From: Balneolaceae bacterium
Lineage (GTDB): Bacteria > Bacteroidota > Rhodothermia > Balneolales > Balneolaceae
Length of the DNA: 48,570 nucleotides
Direction: 5' to 3'
NCBI GenBank assembly: GCA_009711805.1
Contig: VEMX01000001.1
Span: 1 to 48,570 of the forward strand
Below the pieces are notes generated by a model that saw only the letters and a list, made by a program, of their open reading frames with translations, ran no database searches and was not told where the DNA came from. A program made the position numbers and the translations under genes. Positions 25,652-33,923 of this stretch are shown one piece after another; position 1 is the first letter of the stretch, and every line of letters begins with the position of its first letter.

Positions 25652-26587
25652 TCATACCAAGTCATTTAGTTTACTCAGATCCAGCTCGGTATGTCCGTCA
25701 CGGGAGAAAAACATGGGGGCAAATACTGCATTACATACAATATCTTCAGCTACATAAGAAGTATTAGAGTGAATTTGATGATCAAAGGTGCGGTCATATC
25801 CCTCAACCTGGATAATAAATTCTGCATTCATAGCTTTAAGATCTTCATTATCGGCATCAAGCAATGGGCTCTCCTTATCAATTACATGCACAATGGTCCA
25901 GTTAAGCGGCAATAGAGCCACCTGATCCCGCTCCAGGGGCAAGGTTGAAAAGCGGCGTTTGGTTTCACCATTCTGATTTTCCTGCCAGGTCATGACCACC
26001 GTTGTTTTAACATTCGACACTTTATGATTTCTCTTATTTACGATTCGGAACATAAAGGCATTTGCCCCTTCAAAAGGACGAATAATGGCATTTTCGCTAA
26101 ACAGGATTTGGGAACGGGGTTTAGATACCCTGCCAAATAACAAACCCGTAGCCAATGCAAACGAAAGCAATCCCACCAAAGCATCCAGCGATGCTATAAA
26201 ATTGGCGGCAAAACCTATCGGATTCAGTGTTCCATATCCAACCGTTGTATAGGTTTGAATACTGAAGAAGTAGGCATGTGCGAAATCCTGCCAAAATCCC
26301 TGAGAGGGCAAGTGAGTAACGGTTTCTATGCCCAGGCTCATGAATGCAAAGGCAAAAACAATATTCAACAGTATATAACTGATCAAAATAGTAAAGAGAA
26401 ACCAGGGCCAGGTGGTTTCCATCATCCATAAATAGGGGGCAAAACTGTGATATCCGGTTCTTTTCACATTAAAAGAGCCGTCTTTATTGACCAGCCGTTC
26501 TCCCTCCCTACCCACTTTACTGCCAAAGCCAAGGTCATCTTCCGGTTGTTTTTTGAACGTTTTGCTCCTTATAAAATCTAAAGCCAT
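25652..26587 (-). CDS. Inward-rectifier (KirBac-type) potassium channel
   Basis: The 311-residue protein has two membrane helices (about 60–85 and 125–150) around a pore loop with the K+ selectivity filter TVGYG (115–119). A C-terminal cytoplasmic immunoglobulin-like Kir domain follows (about 155–305, 'SENAIIRPFEGANAFMFRIVN'). It should be a homotetrameric K+ channel. Its ATG overlaps the stop codon of the upstream SDR gene (TGATG), so the two are translated together. Confidence 0.93.
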   Translation of the reverse strand: MALDFIRSKTFKKQPEDDLGFGSKVGREGERLVNKDGSFNVKRTGYHSFAPYLWMMETTWPWFLFTILISYILLNIVFAFAFMSLGIETVTHLPSQGFWQDFAHAYFFSIQTYTTVGYGTLNPIGFAANFIASLDALVGLLSFALATGLLFGRVSKPRSQILFSENAIIRPFEGANAFMFRIVNKRNHKVSNVKTTVVMTWQENQNGETKRRFSTLPLERDQVALLPLNWTIVHVIDKESPLLDADNEDLKAMNAEFIIQVEGYDRTFDHQIHSNTSYVAEDIVCNAVFAPMFFSRDGHTELDLSKLNDLV

Positions 26588-27384
26588 CAGGTTACCTTTT
26601 GGTTTTTTAGAATTCGGTTAAGCAGGCTTGGCGAAAAGCGTTGAACCCACAGGGCAAGGCCTTCCTTAAAGCCTGTCACATAAATCTCTTCCTTTTTTGC
26701 TTTAATTTTAGGCATTACCCGGCTAACCATTTCGTCGGCAGTCATGGCATTGGAGTGGGCGTCTCCCATTTTGTCAAATTTGGTGCCGTCTCCGGTAAGC
26801 GCATTTTTACTGATATTGGTTTTGATGAAGCCCGGGCAGAGTAAAGTTACCGCCACATTGTGTTCATACATTTCCTGGCGGAGGGAATTAAAAAAACCCT
26901 GTACCGCATGTTTGCTGGCTGCATATCCAGAACGGTACTTAGTGCCAATTTTACCAGCTACACTGCTGGTAACAATAATATGTCCTGATTTTTGCTCAAT
27001 CATATGGGGGAGTACTTTTTTGGTGAGTCCCACAGCCCCAAAATAGTTTACTTCCATAAGGCGGCGAAAGGTATCCATTTCAGAATCCATAACGGTAGCC
27101 CGCTGGCTAATGCCGCCATTATTGATCAGAACATCAATTTGCCCAAAAAAAGAGAGAGCTTCTGTTGTTTTAGCGGAAAAAGAATCAGAATCCGTTAAGT
27201 CCAGAGGAAGTATGTTAACCCGGGATATGTCACCTTCCAAATTGTTTTTGATATCTGTAAGAGCTTCTTCTCTTCTGGAGGATAGAATAAGGTTGGCTCC
27301 TTCTTGGTGAAATGCGCGAACAAAAGCTTCGCCTATACCCGAAGATGCTCCCGTTATCCATACTGTTTTGCCGCTATAACTCAT
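26587..27384 (-). CDS. SDR family oxidoreductase
   Basis: The 265-residue short-chain dehydrogenase has the NAD(P) motif 'TGASSGIG' (11–18), 'NNGG' (about 90), the catalytic Ser in 'VTSSVAGK' and Tyr-x-x-x-Lys in 'SGYAASKHA'. It resembles the classical 'DltE/short chain dehydrogenase' group that acts on lipids or carbonyl compounds; the substrate is unknown. It is the first gene of a coupled pair with the Kir channel and divergent from the two-component genes. Confidence 0.92.
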   Translation of the reverse strand: MSYSGKTVWITGASSGIGEAFVRAFHQEGANLILSSRREEALTDIKNNLEGDISRVNILPLDLTDSDSFSAKTTEALSFFGQIDVLINNGGISQRATVMDSEMDTFRRLMEVNYFGAVGLTKKVLPHMIEQKSGHIIVTSSVAGKIGTKYRSGYAASKHAVQGFFNSLRQEMYEHNVAVTLLCPGFIKTNISKNALTGDGTKFDKMGDAHSNAMTADEMVSRVMPKIKAKKEEIYVTGFKEGLALWVQRFSPSLLNRILKNQKVT

Positions 27385-27565
27385 AAATGTATTTTATTTT
27401 TTGGTAAGGTAAATAAATGAACAGAATTGAACATGACGGATCTGACGGGGAATACAAAGCTATCATATATCTGAAAATCGGATTTATGCGTCTTAAATTA
27501 ATTCCATATTTTAGCCCTTGGTCGGCCAGTACCAACTATATAACATAAGACTTAATTGAATATCT

Positions 27566-28267
27566 ATGAGTAACAAACATACCATCCTGTTAGTGGAAGA
27601 CGAAGAAGAGTCCGGGGAAATGCTCGCAAACTTCTTAAGCCTGAACGATTATGAAGTGCTTTGGGCAAAAGATGGCAAAAAAGCGTTGGAACTTATCGAT
27701 TCTAATGCCAATGACATACACCTGGCAATATTGGATATAATGGTGCCACACCACGATGGGAAAGAGATTTGCCGATACATCCGGGAACACCCGGTGGTAT
27801 TTGAGATCCCTGTACTATTCTTGACAGCCAGGGATGAGGAGAAAGATGAAATTGAAGGATTGGAGCTTGGAGGAGATGATTATATCAAAAAACCTGCCAG
27901 CCTGAACCTGGTAAAAGCACATGTTGAGACACAGCTGCGCCGCAGATCTCCAGAAAAAACAAACTGGGTGCAATATGGACATGTATATCTTGACCTGGAT
28001 TCTAAAGAAATGTATATCGATGATGAACTCATTGAACTAACCCATACTGAGTATACCATTGCGGAAATGATATTCACTCATCCTAAGTTGGTGTATTCGC
28101 GTCAAAATATCTTGGAGCACATCTCTGATGAAGAAAAGTATGTGTTCGACCGTACGGTAGATGTGCACATAAAAAATCTTCGGTTAAAGATGAAAGACAA
28201 CGGTAAATTCATCAAAACATACCGTGGTGTGGGATATGGCTTTAACAAAAAGTTTCTACATAGATGA
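27566..28267 (+). CDS. OmpR/PhoB-family response regulator
   Basis: The 233-residue protein has a receiver domain (acidic E11/D12, phosphoacceptor D57 in 'AILDIMVP', Lys in 'DDYIKKP') and a C-terminal winged-helix DNA-binding domain (about 135–230, 'VDVHIKNLRLKM', 'TYRGVGYGF'). It works with the histidine kinase that follows; the genes overlap by 4 bp (ATGA). Confidence 0.95.
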   Translation: MSNKHTILLVEDEEESGEMLANFLSLNDYEVLWAKDGKKALELIDSNANDIHLAILDIMVPHHDGKEICRYIREHPVVFEIPVLFLTARDEEKDEIEGLELGGDDYIKKPASLNLVKAHVETQLRRRSPEKTNWVQYGHVYLDLDSKEMYIDDELIELTHTEYTIAEMIFTHPKLVYSRQNILEHISDEEKYVFDRTVDVHIKNLRLKMKDNGKFIKTYRGVGYGFNKKFLHR

Positions 28268-29673
28268 AAATAAGATCCAAGCTGGCGTGGACATATATTA
28301 TTTTGTTGATTATTGGCATTATCACCATTAGTGCCTATTCTATACTTACGATCCGTGCCTTTTTGCTGAAGGAGGGAATTACAAAATTTAAGCAGGATAC
28401 CCAATCTATAGCTCTGGCGGCAAGTAGTTTTAGTAACAACGAAAAATTCCCGCATAGACTAAGAAAAGAAGCAAAGCTTACCGGTTATCAGATTTCAGTA
28501 TACAGTAGTGATGGGATGCGTTTTTTGGCCATCCCTGATTCAGCTTTAGCTGCTACATCGTCTCATATGAATGCAGAATTGCTCAATACTCTTGAGGAAG
28601 AGGCAGGCCAGCCGGTGATCGTGGATGAGGGTACAGAGCAATTGGTTTCGTATGTGAAGCTGGAAGAATCTGCAAATGAAGCACAGTATTTGCGAATTAG
28701 CCAGAACAAGCAGCAGTATTATGCAGCAGCGGCCAGCATACGCCATATTATCTATGGTGGGATGTTTTTTTCGATCGGGGCTGTTGTGATTGTAAGTTTT
28801 TTGTTTGCCCGATATATGGCTAGTCCTATTCAAAAATTAAACAGGGCAGCGCTGGATATAGCCAGAGGTAATTTGGACCGGAAAATAGATTTAAAAAGAG
28901 ATGATGAGTTCGGAACGCTTGCAGACTCCCTGAATCATATGGCGAAAACCCTTCGGTCGGATAACGAACAGCTGAAAAAGCTGAATGAAAAGCAGAGCCG
29001 GTTTTTTGCTGATATCACACATGAGGTGCGTAATCCGTTGCATACTATCTCAGGAGCCCTGGAAATGCTGGATTTAAAAGGTCTCGAAGTAGAGAAGAAG
29101 CGAAAGTATATAAAGACGGCTCAGAAACAGATTAAAAGAGTAACCCGGCTGTTTGAGGATATCAAAACATTACAGCGATATGATTTTGATGAGAACTTCA
29201 TCAATGAGAAAGAATTTGATATTGCCCGAAGTATTGAAGAGACTTTTAATGCTTATTTGCCTATAGCTGAAGAAAAAGGGTTGGATCTTGAATTAGCCGG
29301 GGAACAAAGTTGCTGGGTATACGCAGATCCTGATAAGATAGAGCAAGTACTGGAGAACCTGCTTTCAAATGCCATTAAGTATACCGTGAAAGGGAAGGTG
29401 AAAATTGGAGTGCAGCTGGCAAGTGATTCTGCAGAAGTATTTATAGAAGATACCGGACTCGGTATTGGAGAAGAACATCTGGAACAGTTATTTGATCGTT
29501 TTTACCGCACGGATAAAGCCCGATCGAGAGATAAAGGAGGAACAGGATTGGGGTTGTCGGTGGTTAAAGGCATATTAAGTGCACACCAAAGTGAAATTAA
29601 GGTAAAGAGTGAACTGGGTACCGGCAGCAGGTTCTATTTTAAGCTACCGCTTTCTCCTTCTCGAAATAGTTAA
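28264..29673 (+). CDS. Sensor histidine kinase
   Basis: The 469-residue protein has two membrane segments (about 9–30 and 162–184) bracketing an extracytoplasmic sensor region. A HAMP domain (about 182–235), an HisKA domain with the phosphoacceptor H253 ('ITHEVRNPLH') and an HATPase_c domain ('NLLSNAIKYT', 'DTGLGIGEEH', 'GGTGLGLSVVKG') follow. Its partner is the response regulator upstream. The signal is unknown. Its 3' end overlaps the convergent aquaporin gene by 35 bp. Confidence 0.95.
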   Translation: MKIRSKLAWTYIILLIIGIITISAYSILTIRAFLLKEGITKFKQDTQSIALAASSFSNNEKFPHRLRKEAKLTGYQISVYSSDGMRFLAIPDSALAATSSHMNAELLNTLEEEAGQPVIVDEGTEQLVSYVKLEESANEAQYLRISQNKQQYYAAAASIRHIIYGGMFFSIGAVVIVSFLFARYMASPIQKLNRAALDIARGNLDRKIDLKRDDEFGTLADSLNHMAKTLRSDNEQLKKLNEKQSRFFADITHEVRNPLHTISGALEMLDLKGLEVEKKRKYIKTAQKQIKRVTRLFEDIKTLQRYDFDENFINEKEFDIARSIEETFNAYLPIAEEKGLDLELAGEQSCWVYADPDKIEQVLENLLSNAIKYTVKGKVKIGVQLASDSAEVFIEDTGLGIGEEHLEQLFDRFYRTDKARSRDKGGTGLGLSVVKGILSAHQSEIKVKSELGTGSRFYFKLPLSPSRNS

Positions 29674-30265
29674 AAGCCACTATAGCCAGAGCCCCCCCTG
29701 CAAAGGGAGCAAGAGTATATAATAAACTGTAATAGATAGAATTACCTTGCATCAACAGGTCAAATAAAGCAGGTCCCAAAGAGATTGCAGGGTTAAAAAC
29801 TCCTCCCGATATCTTGGTGCCGGTAATGAGAATACCCGAAAAGGTTAATCCGATAATAATTCCAAACATTGGATTATTTCTATAACGGGGGAGGGTCATA
29901 AAAGCCAATACAACCCAAACAAAAATGAAGGTGAGAGAAAGTTCAGCTCCAGCTTGTTGATAGATATTGGTGTCGTAGGGTGGTTCAACATAAAAGACAG
30001 AGCTGGTAAAATAGTAGATAACAATAGCTGCCAGAAATGCGGCAATGATTTGACTGCTGAAATACCCAAATAATTGCTTGAATGATATTTTACCATTAAA
30101 ATAAAACGCCAATGAAACGGCAGGGTTAAAATGCGCTCCTGATATATGAGCACCTACATACATTAAAGCTGACAAAATTAAGCCTACGGCAATTTCATTT
30201 CCTGTAAAACCATATACCAGTACAAGAAAAAAAGTGCCTAAAGCTTCCATTATATACTTCTGCAT
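29639..30265 (-). CDS. Aquaporin (MIP family)
   Basis: The 208-residue protein has six hydrophobic segments and the two half-helix motifs 'HFNPAVS' (NPA at 47–49) and 'VFNPAIS' (NPA at 158–160). The residue after the second NPA is Ile where most aquaporins and GlpF proteins have the pore Arg. Plant TIP1-type aquaporins also have an aliphatic residue there, which widens the pore. Transport of water or small neutral solutes is expected. The short length lacks the extra loop of many GlpF proteins. It converges on the kinase gene with a 35-bp overlap. Confidence 0.92.
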   Translation of the reverse strand: MQKYIMEALGTFFLVLVYGFTGNEIAVGLILSALMYVGAHISGAHFNPAVSLAFYFNGKISFKQLFGYFSSQIIAAFLAAIVIYYFTSSVFYVEPPYDTNIYQQAGAELSLTFIFVWVVLAFMTLPRYRNNPMFGIIIGLTFSGILITGTKISGGVFNPAISLGPALFDLLMQGNSIYYSLLYTLAPFAGGALAIVAFNYFEKEKAVA

Positions 30266-30842
30266 CCACCTAAGGTTAATCGTAAAAAATGTAAGCTAAG
30301 AGTCCTTCATTATTGCTGATAATAATAATCGGGGGAATCAGCAATTGCAAGGATATGGTTTTTTTTAATTTGTAAAAAAAAAGTAAGTGAAAATAGCCAG
30401 TATTTATTTCATTAGGCTTTTTAAGAGGATACATCTGAACAAATAGAGAAATCGCATAAAATTTTCAGATAAACTTAGAGAGCGCTGAGAAACAGAAAAC
30501 ACTTGGCAGGTTATCACCATATTAAGCATTTTTGTGTGAACTGATTCAAGGGTAACGTATATCAAAAAATATGTATTTAGGTTCCTTGGGTAACAGCAGA
30601 AGATTCGTTTTGGTTTCATCTGTTATATGGTTGGGCACTATTTCTCCATTATATCATATGATTTTACCGGGGCAGGATACCTGTTGGGACCGTTTAAGTT
30701 CTGTTGGGATTTGGCTAAAAGATAATTAATCACTCGATTTTGAGGGATCTTATTTTGTTTATATCCTCATAAAAAGTGTGAATAAAATTCACTACGCAAA
30801 GATCTTTTCAGTCTTTAGCGTAGCGGAGACTGGAAAGTTGAT

Positions 30843-31127
30843 GCTCAGGAAGTCTCCGACTTCCAACCCATGCGAATCATTAAATCAGAATCTTCTCAAT
30901 TTCCAGCAAACCTGTTTTATTGATCCCACCAGCGAACCCTTCCTGACTCTACCCTGATTATCGAGGCTTCCATCCCGAAAAAAATGTCTCCCAGCTTTTT
31001 AAGCATCCATCCAATCAACTACTTCACAGGTAATGAAATGAACTTGCTGATGATTATATATTTTGAAAACCGTCATATCTACAGATAAAACACGGTTGTT
31101 CTGATGCAAGTCGGAGACTTGCTGAGC
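30843..31127. repeat. Inverted pair of AAGTCTCCGACTT elements
   Basis: GCTCAGGAAGTCTCCGACTT (30843–30862) recurs inverted at 31108–31127 with one mismatch, 245 bp apart. Such stretches are common dispersed repeats in this group. Confidence 0.5.
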
Positions 31128-31527
31128 CAGGACTCTTAAGTCAGCGCTCGTTCTGCATTTGTTTTCGAATAATAGTTTCGAGGCTCGCTGTAAGACTTAA
31201 GAGATCTGAGCGCCCTGGATTTATAGCAGAATCGATTCTAAAAAAATCTCGAGGCCATACATGTCATCAACGCTCCATGCTTTATCGAGGGATGGGAATC
31301 AGGGCGTTGATTGGGTTCAGTAGAACAACCAACGGAATTGACATCGTGCCACTATTAGGTTTCGGCCCGGTGGTTTTCTGGGCTCTCATCTACCTGGAGC
31401 GCTACCTCAGGTGATGTTCTGTGACCCTTTCTCACGAAGTGATCCCTCCTGGAAGGGCCTGGTTTTAAACCGATTTCGAGAGACCTTATCTCGTTCATAT
31501 CTTCATAAAATGTACCCAAAACTTCGT

Positions 31528-31549
31528 TGCCCAAGGCATGCTTTGGGCA
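31528..31549. repeat. Palindrome TGCCCAAGGCATGCTTTGGGCA
   Basis: A nearly perfect 22-bp palindrome. A related copy lies at 12356–12378 and a half-decayed one near 46649. Confidence 0.6.
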
Positions 31550-31661
31550 CAATTACAGCAGTTCTCAATAAATGAGGAATCCAATGCCCACACAAATCAA
31601 CATAGGGCCAAAAATATTCGGTGTGTATACACAGAACAAATCCGAAGTTCGTATAAGCGAT

Positions 31662-32015
31662 TCAGCTATTCTTCAGTTTCTTTTTCTTTTTAACCGGTAA
31701 TTTTTCCACAATCAGATCATAAGAATGCCGAATGAGTTCAATAATAAAATCATCTTCCAGGGAACCATTGGGAACTACCGTATTCCAGTGTTTCTTGTTC
31801 ATATGATAACCGGGTTTAATTTCCTCATATGCCGCTCTCAGTTTCAACGCACGCACTGGATCACATTTCAGGTTGATGCCATCAAAAGTCTCTACATTGG
31901 TTAAGGCAAACATTTTACCCATAACTTTAAACACCAATACATCTTCGTTAAATGGGAATTCCTCAGTTACTCCCGGCAGCGACATACAATAGTTGTAATA
32001 AGTTTCAATATTCAT
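31662..32015 (-). CDS. MmcQ/YjbR family DNA-binding protein
   Basis: The 117-residue protein matches the MmcQ/YjbR (CyaY-like fold) family, with 'CMSLPGVTEEFPFNEDVLVFKV' as its opening (read at 10–31), 'GKMFAL', and 'HMNKKHWNTV' as the hallmark. It is often annotated as DNA-binding; the actual role is unclear. Its ATG overlaps the stop codon of the broken upstream gene (ATGA), which supports that gene's original end. Confidence 0.9.
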   Translation of the reverse strand: MNIETYYNYCMSLPGVTEEFPFNEDVLVFKVMGKMFALTNVETFDGINLKCDPVRALKLRAAYEEIKPGYHMNKKHWNTVVPNGSLEDDFIIELIRHSYDLIVEKLPVKKKKKLKNS

Positions 32016-32576
32016 TGATGTGCTCGTTGAAAGTCATTTTTAAATTGATCTACCAGCCCCAGTGCACCTTCGGCTATAAAGTTGGTGCAGTTTTTTGTTA
32101 TAGCGCCAACAATACTGCTATGCCAGGTAGCAGCGGAAGTGCCTGCTTTAGTCCCCAACATGAGTTGAACGGGTTGGTAGAACTGCAGTTCGGCCGTATA
32201 GGGGTAGAAACCAGGCTCAGCATACATAATGTTGATATGAAGATGCAGAATAGGAAACCGATCCGATTGGCGAAGGGTTTCATCTTTTAGTAAGGTAACC
32301 GGAAGATCTTCAAGTTCTTTAACCCGGATTATTCACCAAGTATATAGATCGCCATTTTGTATCCATTCGTGAATAATTCGGGTTAAGCATTTGAGCCTTT
32401 ACTTCAGCAGGGCTGATATCCAATTTGGTATCGCCAATGGGCTGTTCCACATTTACAACTACTCCGAATTCGAGAAGTCCATTTAAAGATTCACGTTGAC
32501 GGAGCACTTCATTTTGGGCGTTGGCTACAGAAGCTGAAATAAAAAGGGCGGCGAAGAATAGAAATAGAGTTTTCAT
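32012..32576 (-). pseudogene. Small exported protein disrupted by a 68-bp MITE
   Basis: The N-terminal part starts with a clear signal peptide ('MKTLFLFFAALFISASVANA') and runs to 'AEVKAQML', where the element at 32319–32386 begins. Past the element the same frame resumes ('LKELEDLPVTLLKDETLRQS' and onward) and ends 'NDFQRAHQ' at 32012. Removing the element plus one TTAA leaves 501 nt, exactly 166 codons plus stop, in frame. The original gene was therefore intact until the insertion. I do not recognise the family. As it stands, translation stops inside the element shortly after the insertion point. Confidence 0.85.
32319..32386. mobile_element. TTAA-flanked MITE, internally deleted 68-bp copy
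   Basis: The two ends match those of the full copies (12681–12914 and 46769–47004), but about 168 internal bp are missing. The deletion joins at a CAAG microhomology shared by the left inner end ('CACCAAG') and the sequence before 'TATATAG' on the right. It is bounded by TTAA on both sides and lies in a coding sequence. Confidence 0.9.
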
Positions 32577-32625
32577 AGCTGTACCGGTGGATTATCCTGG
32601 AGAAGAGGCAACAGGCTTCTAACGG

Positions 32626-32907
32626 CTATTCTTCTACCTTTATTCCTTTCCAGAACGCAACATGATTCTTGATTTCGGAGGCAGCTTCTTTGGGTTCAGG
32701 ATAATACCAGGCTGCATTGGGGTTGGTGTTTCCATCTACTTCAACCGTATAATAACTGGCCTCTCCTTTCCAGGGGCAGGTGGTATGGTGATCTGAATTC
32801 TTAAAATATTTTTTATTAACTGATTCAGGGGGGAAGTAATGGTTATTCTCGATTACAACGGTGTCATCACTTTCGGCTAATATTTCTTCATTCCATATCG
32901 CTTTCAT
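32626..32907 (-). CDS. DUF427 domain-containing protein
   Basis: The 93-residue protein has the DUF427 pattern: 'AIWNEEILAESDDTVVIENNHYFP', 'TTCPWKGEASYY' and 'AAWYYPEP'. DUF427 proteins are small and of unknown function, widespread in bacteria. It is 4 bp downstream of the DUF423 gene on the same strand and probably cotranscribed with it. Confidence 0.9.
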   Translation of the reverse strand: MKAIWNEEILAESDDTVVIENNHYFPPESVNKKYFKNSDHHTTCPWKGEASYYTVEVDGNTNPNAAWYYPEPKEAASEIKNHVAFWKGIKVEE

Positions 32908-32911
32908 ACTA

Positions 32912-33289
32912 TCAGGGTTTTAATTTTAATAATTGAACTCCAAGCAAGATCCACCCGGCAATTAAAGCCACGCCACCAATGGGCGTAATGGCCCCAAACC
33001 AGCCTATACCCGACAAACAGAGTACATACAGGCTTCCCGAGAAAATCAATATGCCGGCAAAAAGTAAATGAGCTGGCCATCTTAAATCAATTTGAAAATG
33101 GGCGGATATAAGCCCAATCAGAATTAGCCCCAGAGCATGCCAGGCATGGTAGCGTACGGCGGTTTCCCAGGTTTCAAGACGCTCAGGGGTAAGTATATTT
33201 TTTAAGCCATGTGCACCAAAAGCACCGGCGGCGACTGCTATTGCCAATAGAAATGAGGCAATAACTATAATAATTTTCGGATTGGTCAT
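32912..33289 (-). CDS. DUF423 domain-containing membrane protein
   Basis: The 125-residue protein has four hydrophobic helices and the DUF423 motifs 'GAFGAHGLK' (about 22–30) and 'ITPIGGVALIAGW' near the C-terminus, as in YgdD/YwdK-type inner-membrane proteins of unknown function. First gene of a short minus-strand run with DUF427. Confidence 0.9.
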   Translation of the reverse strand: MTNPKIIIVIASFLLAIAVAAGAFGAHGLKNILTPERLETWETAVRYHAWHALGLILIGLISAHFQIDLRWPAHLLFAGILIFSGSLYVLCLSGIGWFGAITPIGGVALIAGWILLGVQLLKLKP

Positions 33290-33923
33290 TGAGGGTCATT
33301 TTGTTCAAGTCGGAGGTTGAAGCCATAATGTAATAAATCACTTGTTAATGAATAAAGGCAATTACTCCAGTTGTGCTCTTTTTTTTACCAAAGCTGATAT
33401 TTCCCACCGAAAGGACTTCCCATACAGGCTCTCCCTCTTCACTTTTCACATGCTGGCCATTTTATTCATTTGAGATCCCTCGAATACCGCCAGGGGTTGG
33501 TTAATGTTGTGGTTGATTAGGGATTGAGTGATGAAGCATACATCCCAGGGGTGCATCGCATGCGCCCGGGTGAGGCCCAAACTCCTTATTTCTCGTTGCT
33601 ACTCTTAACCAGTGCCAACCCTGTCATTCAGCAATAGCGAAGAATCTTCTTATGGTCTGCACCTACACGATTTGTCGACATCGGCCCTCAAAATACCCCT
33701 AGCCCAACCTTCGGAAGAAAGCATCGGTTTAACACCATCCGGGCGAAGGTTTGTCTTTGGTGGCTTCCGTACCCGGATCACTCAAAAATATAAGGCACTG
33801 ATAGCTGTCGGCGGCTTTCCCGCAAAAATATCAGAAGCATTGAGCATTATAGTATTATCTCCTTGATTGTCTATTTCCGTTCTTGGGGTAAAGCAAATAA
33901 TAAGTCAACAAAACAACGGAGAC
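33290..33923. other. Intergenic region with decayed repeats
   Basis: No gene is supported. 33639–33713 is a repeat shared with 41758–41829 and, more weakly, with 42203–42245. 33430–33465 resembles the region near 7511–7545. The leader of the hydroxyproline operon occupies the last 100 bp. Confidence 0.5.
33639..33713. repeat. 75-bp dispersed repeat, copy 1
   Basis: 'GAAGAATCTTCTTATG' followed by 'TTTGTCGACATCG' and 'CCAACCTT' recurs at 41758–41829 with roughly 80% identity; a shorter piece is at 42203–42245. All have the same orientation. Confidence 0.6.

Larger units (their letters stand above)
30266..31661. other. Long non-coding region with decayed repeats (1.4 kb)
   Basis: No gene is supported. 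Visible structure: two diverged direct repeats (30734–30797 and 31471–31530, starting CGATTT); an inverted pair of 20-mers around AAGTCTCCGACTT (30843–30862 and 31108–31127), each arm itself a small AAGTC-TCC-GACTT-type hairpin; and the TGCCCAAGG…CTTTGGGCA palindrome at 31528–31549. An open frame at 31355–31552 (minus) is read through these and is not believed. Confidence 0.6.

Noticed and set aside
27500-27565. Possible tRNA or small RNA before the response regulator
   Set aside because: No cloverleaf or conserved loop could be drawn; it looks like an ordinary promoter region.
31355-31552. 65-codon minus-strand frame
   Set aside because: It starts inside a palindrome and runs through a repeat; a related diverged copy near 30734 is not open.
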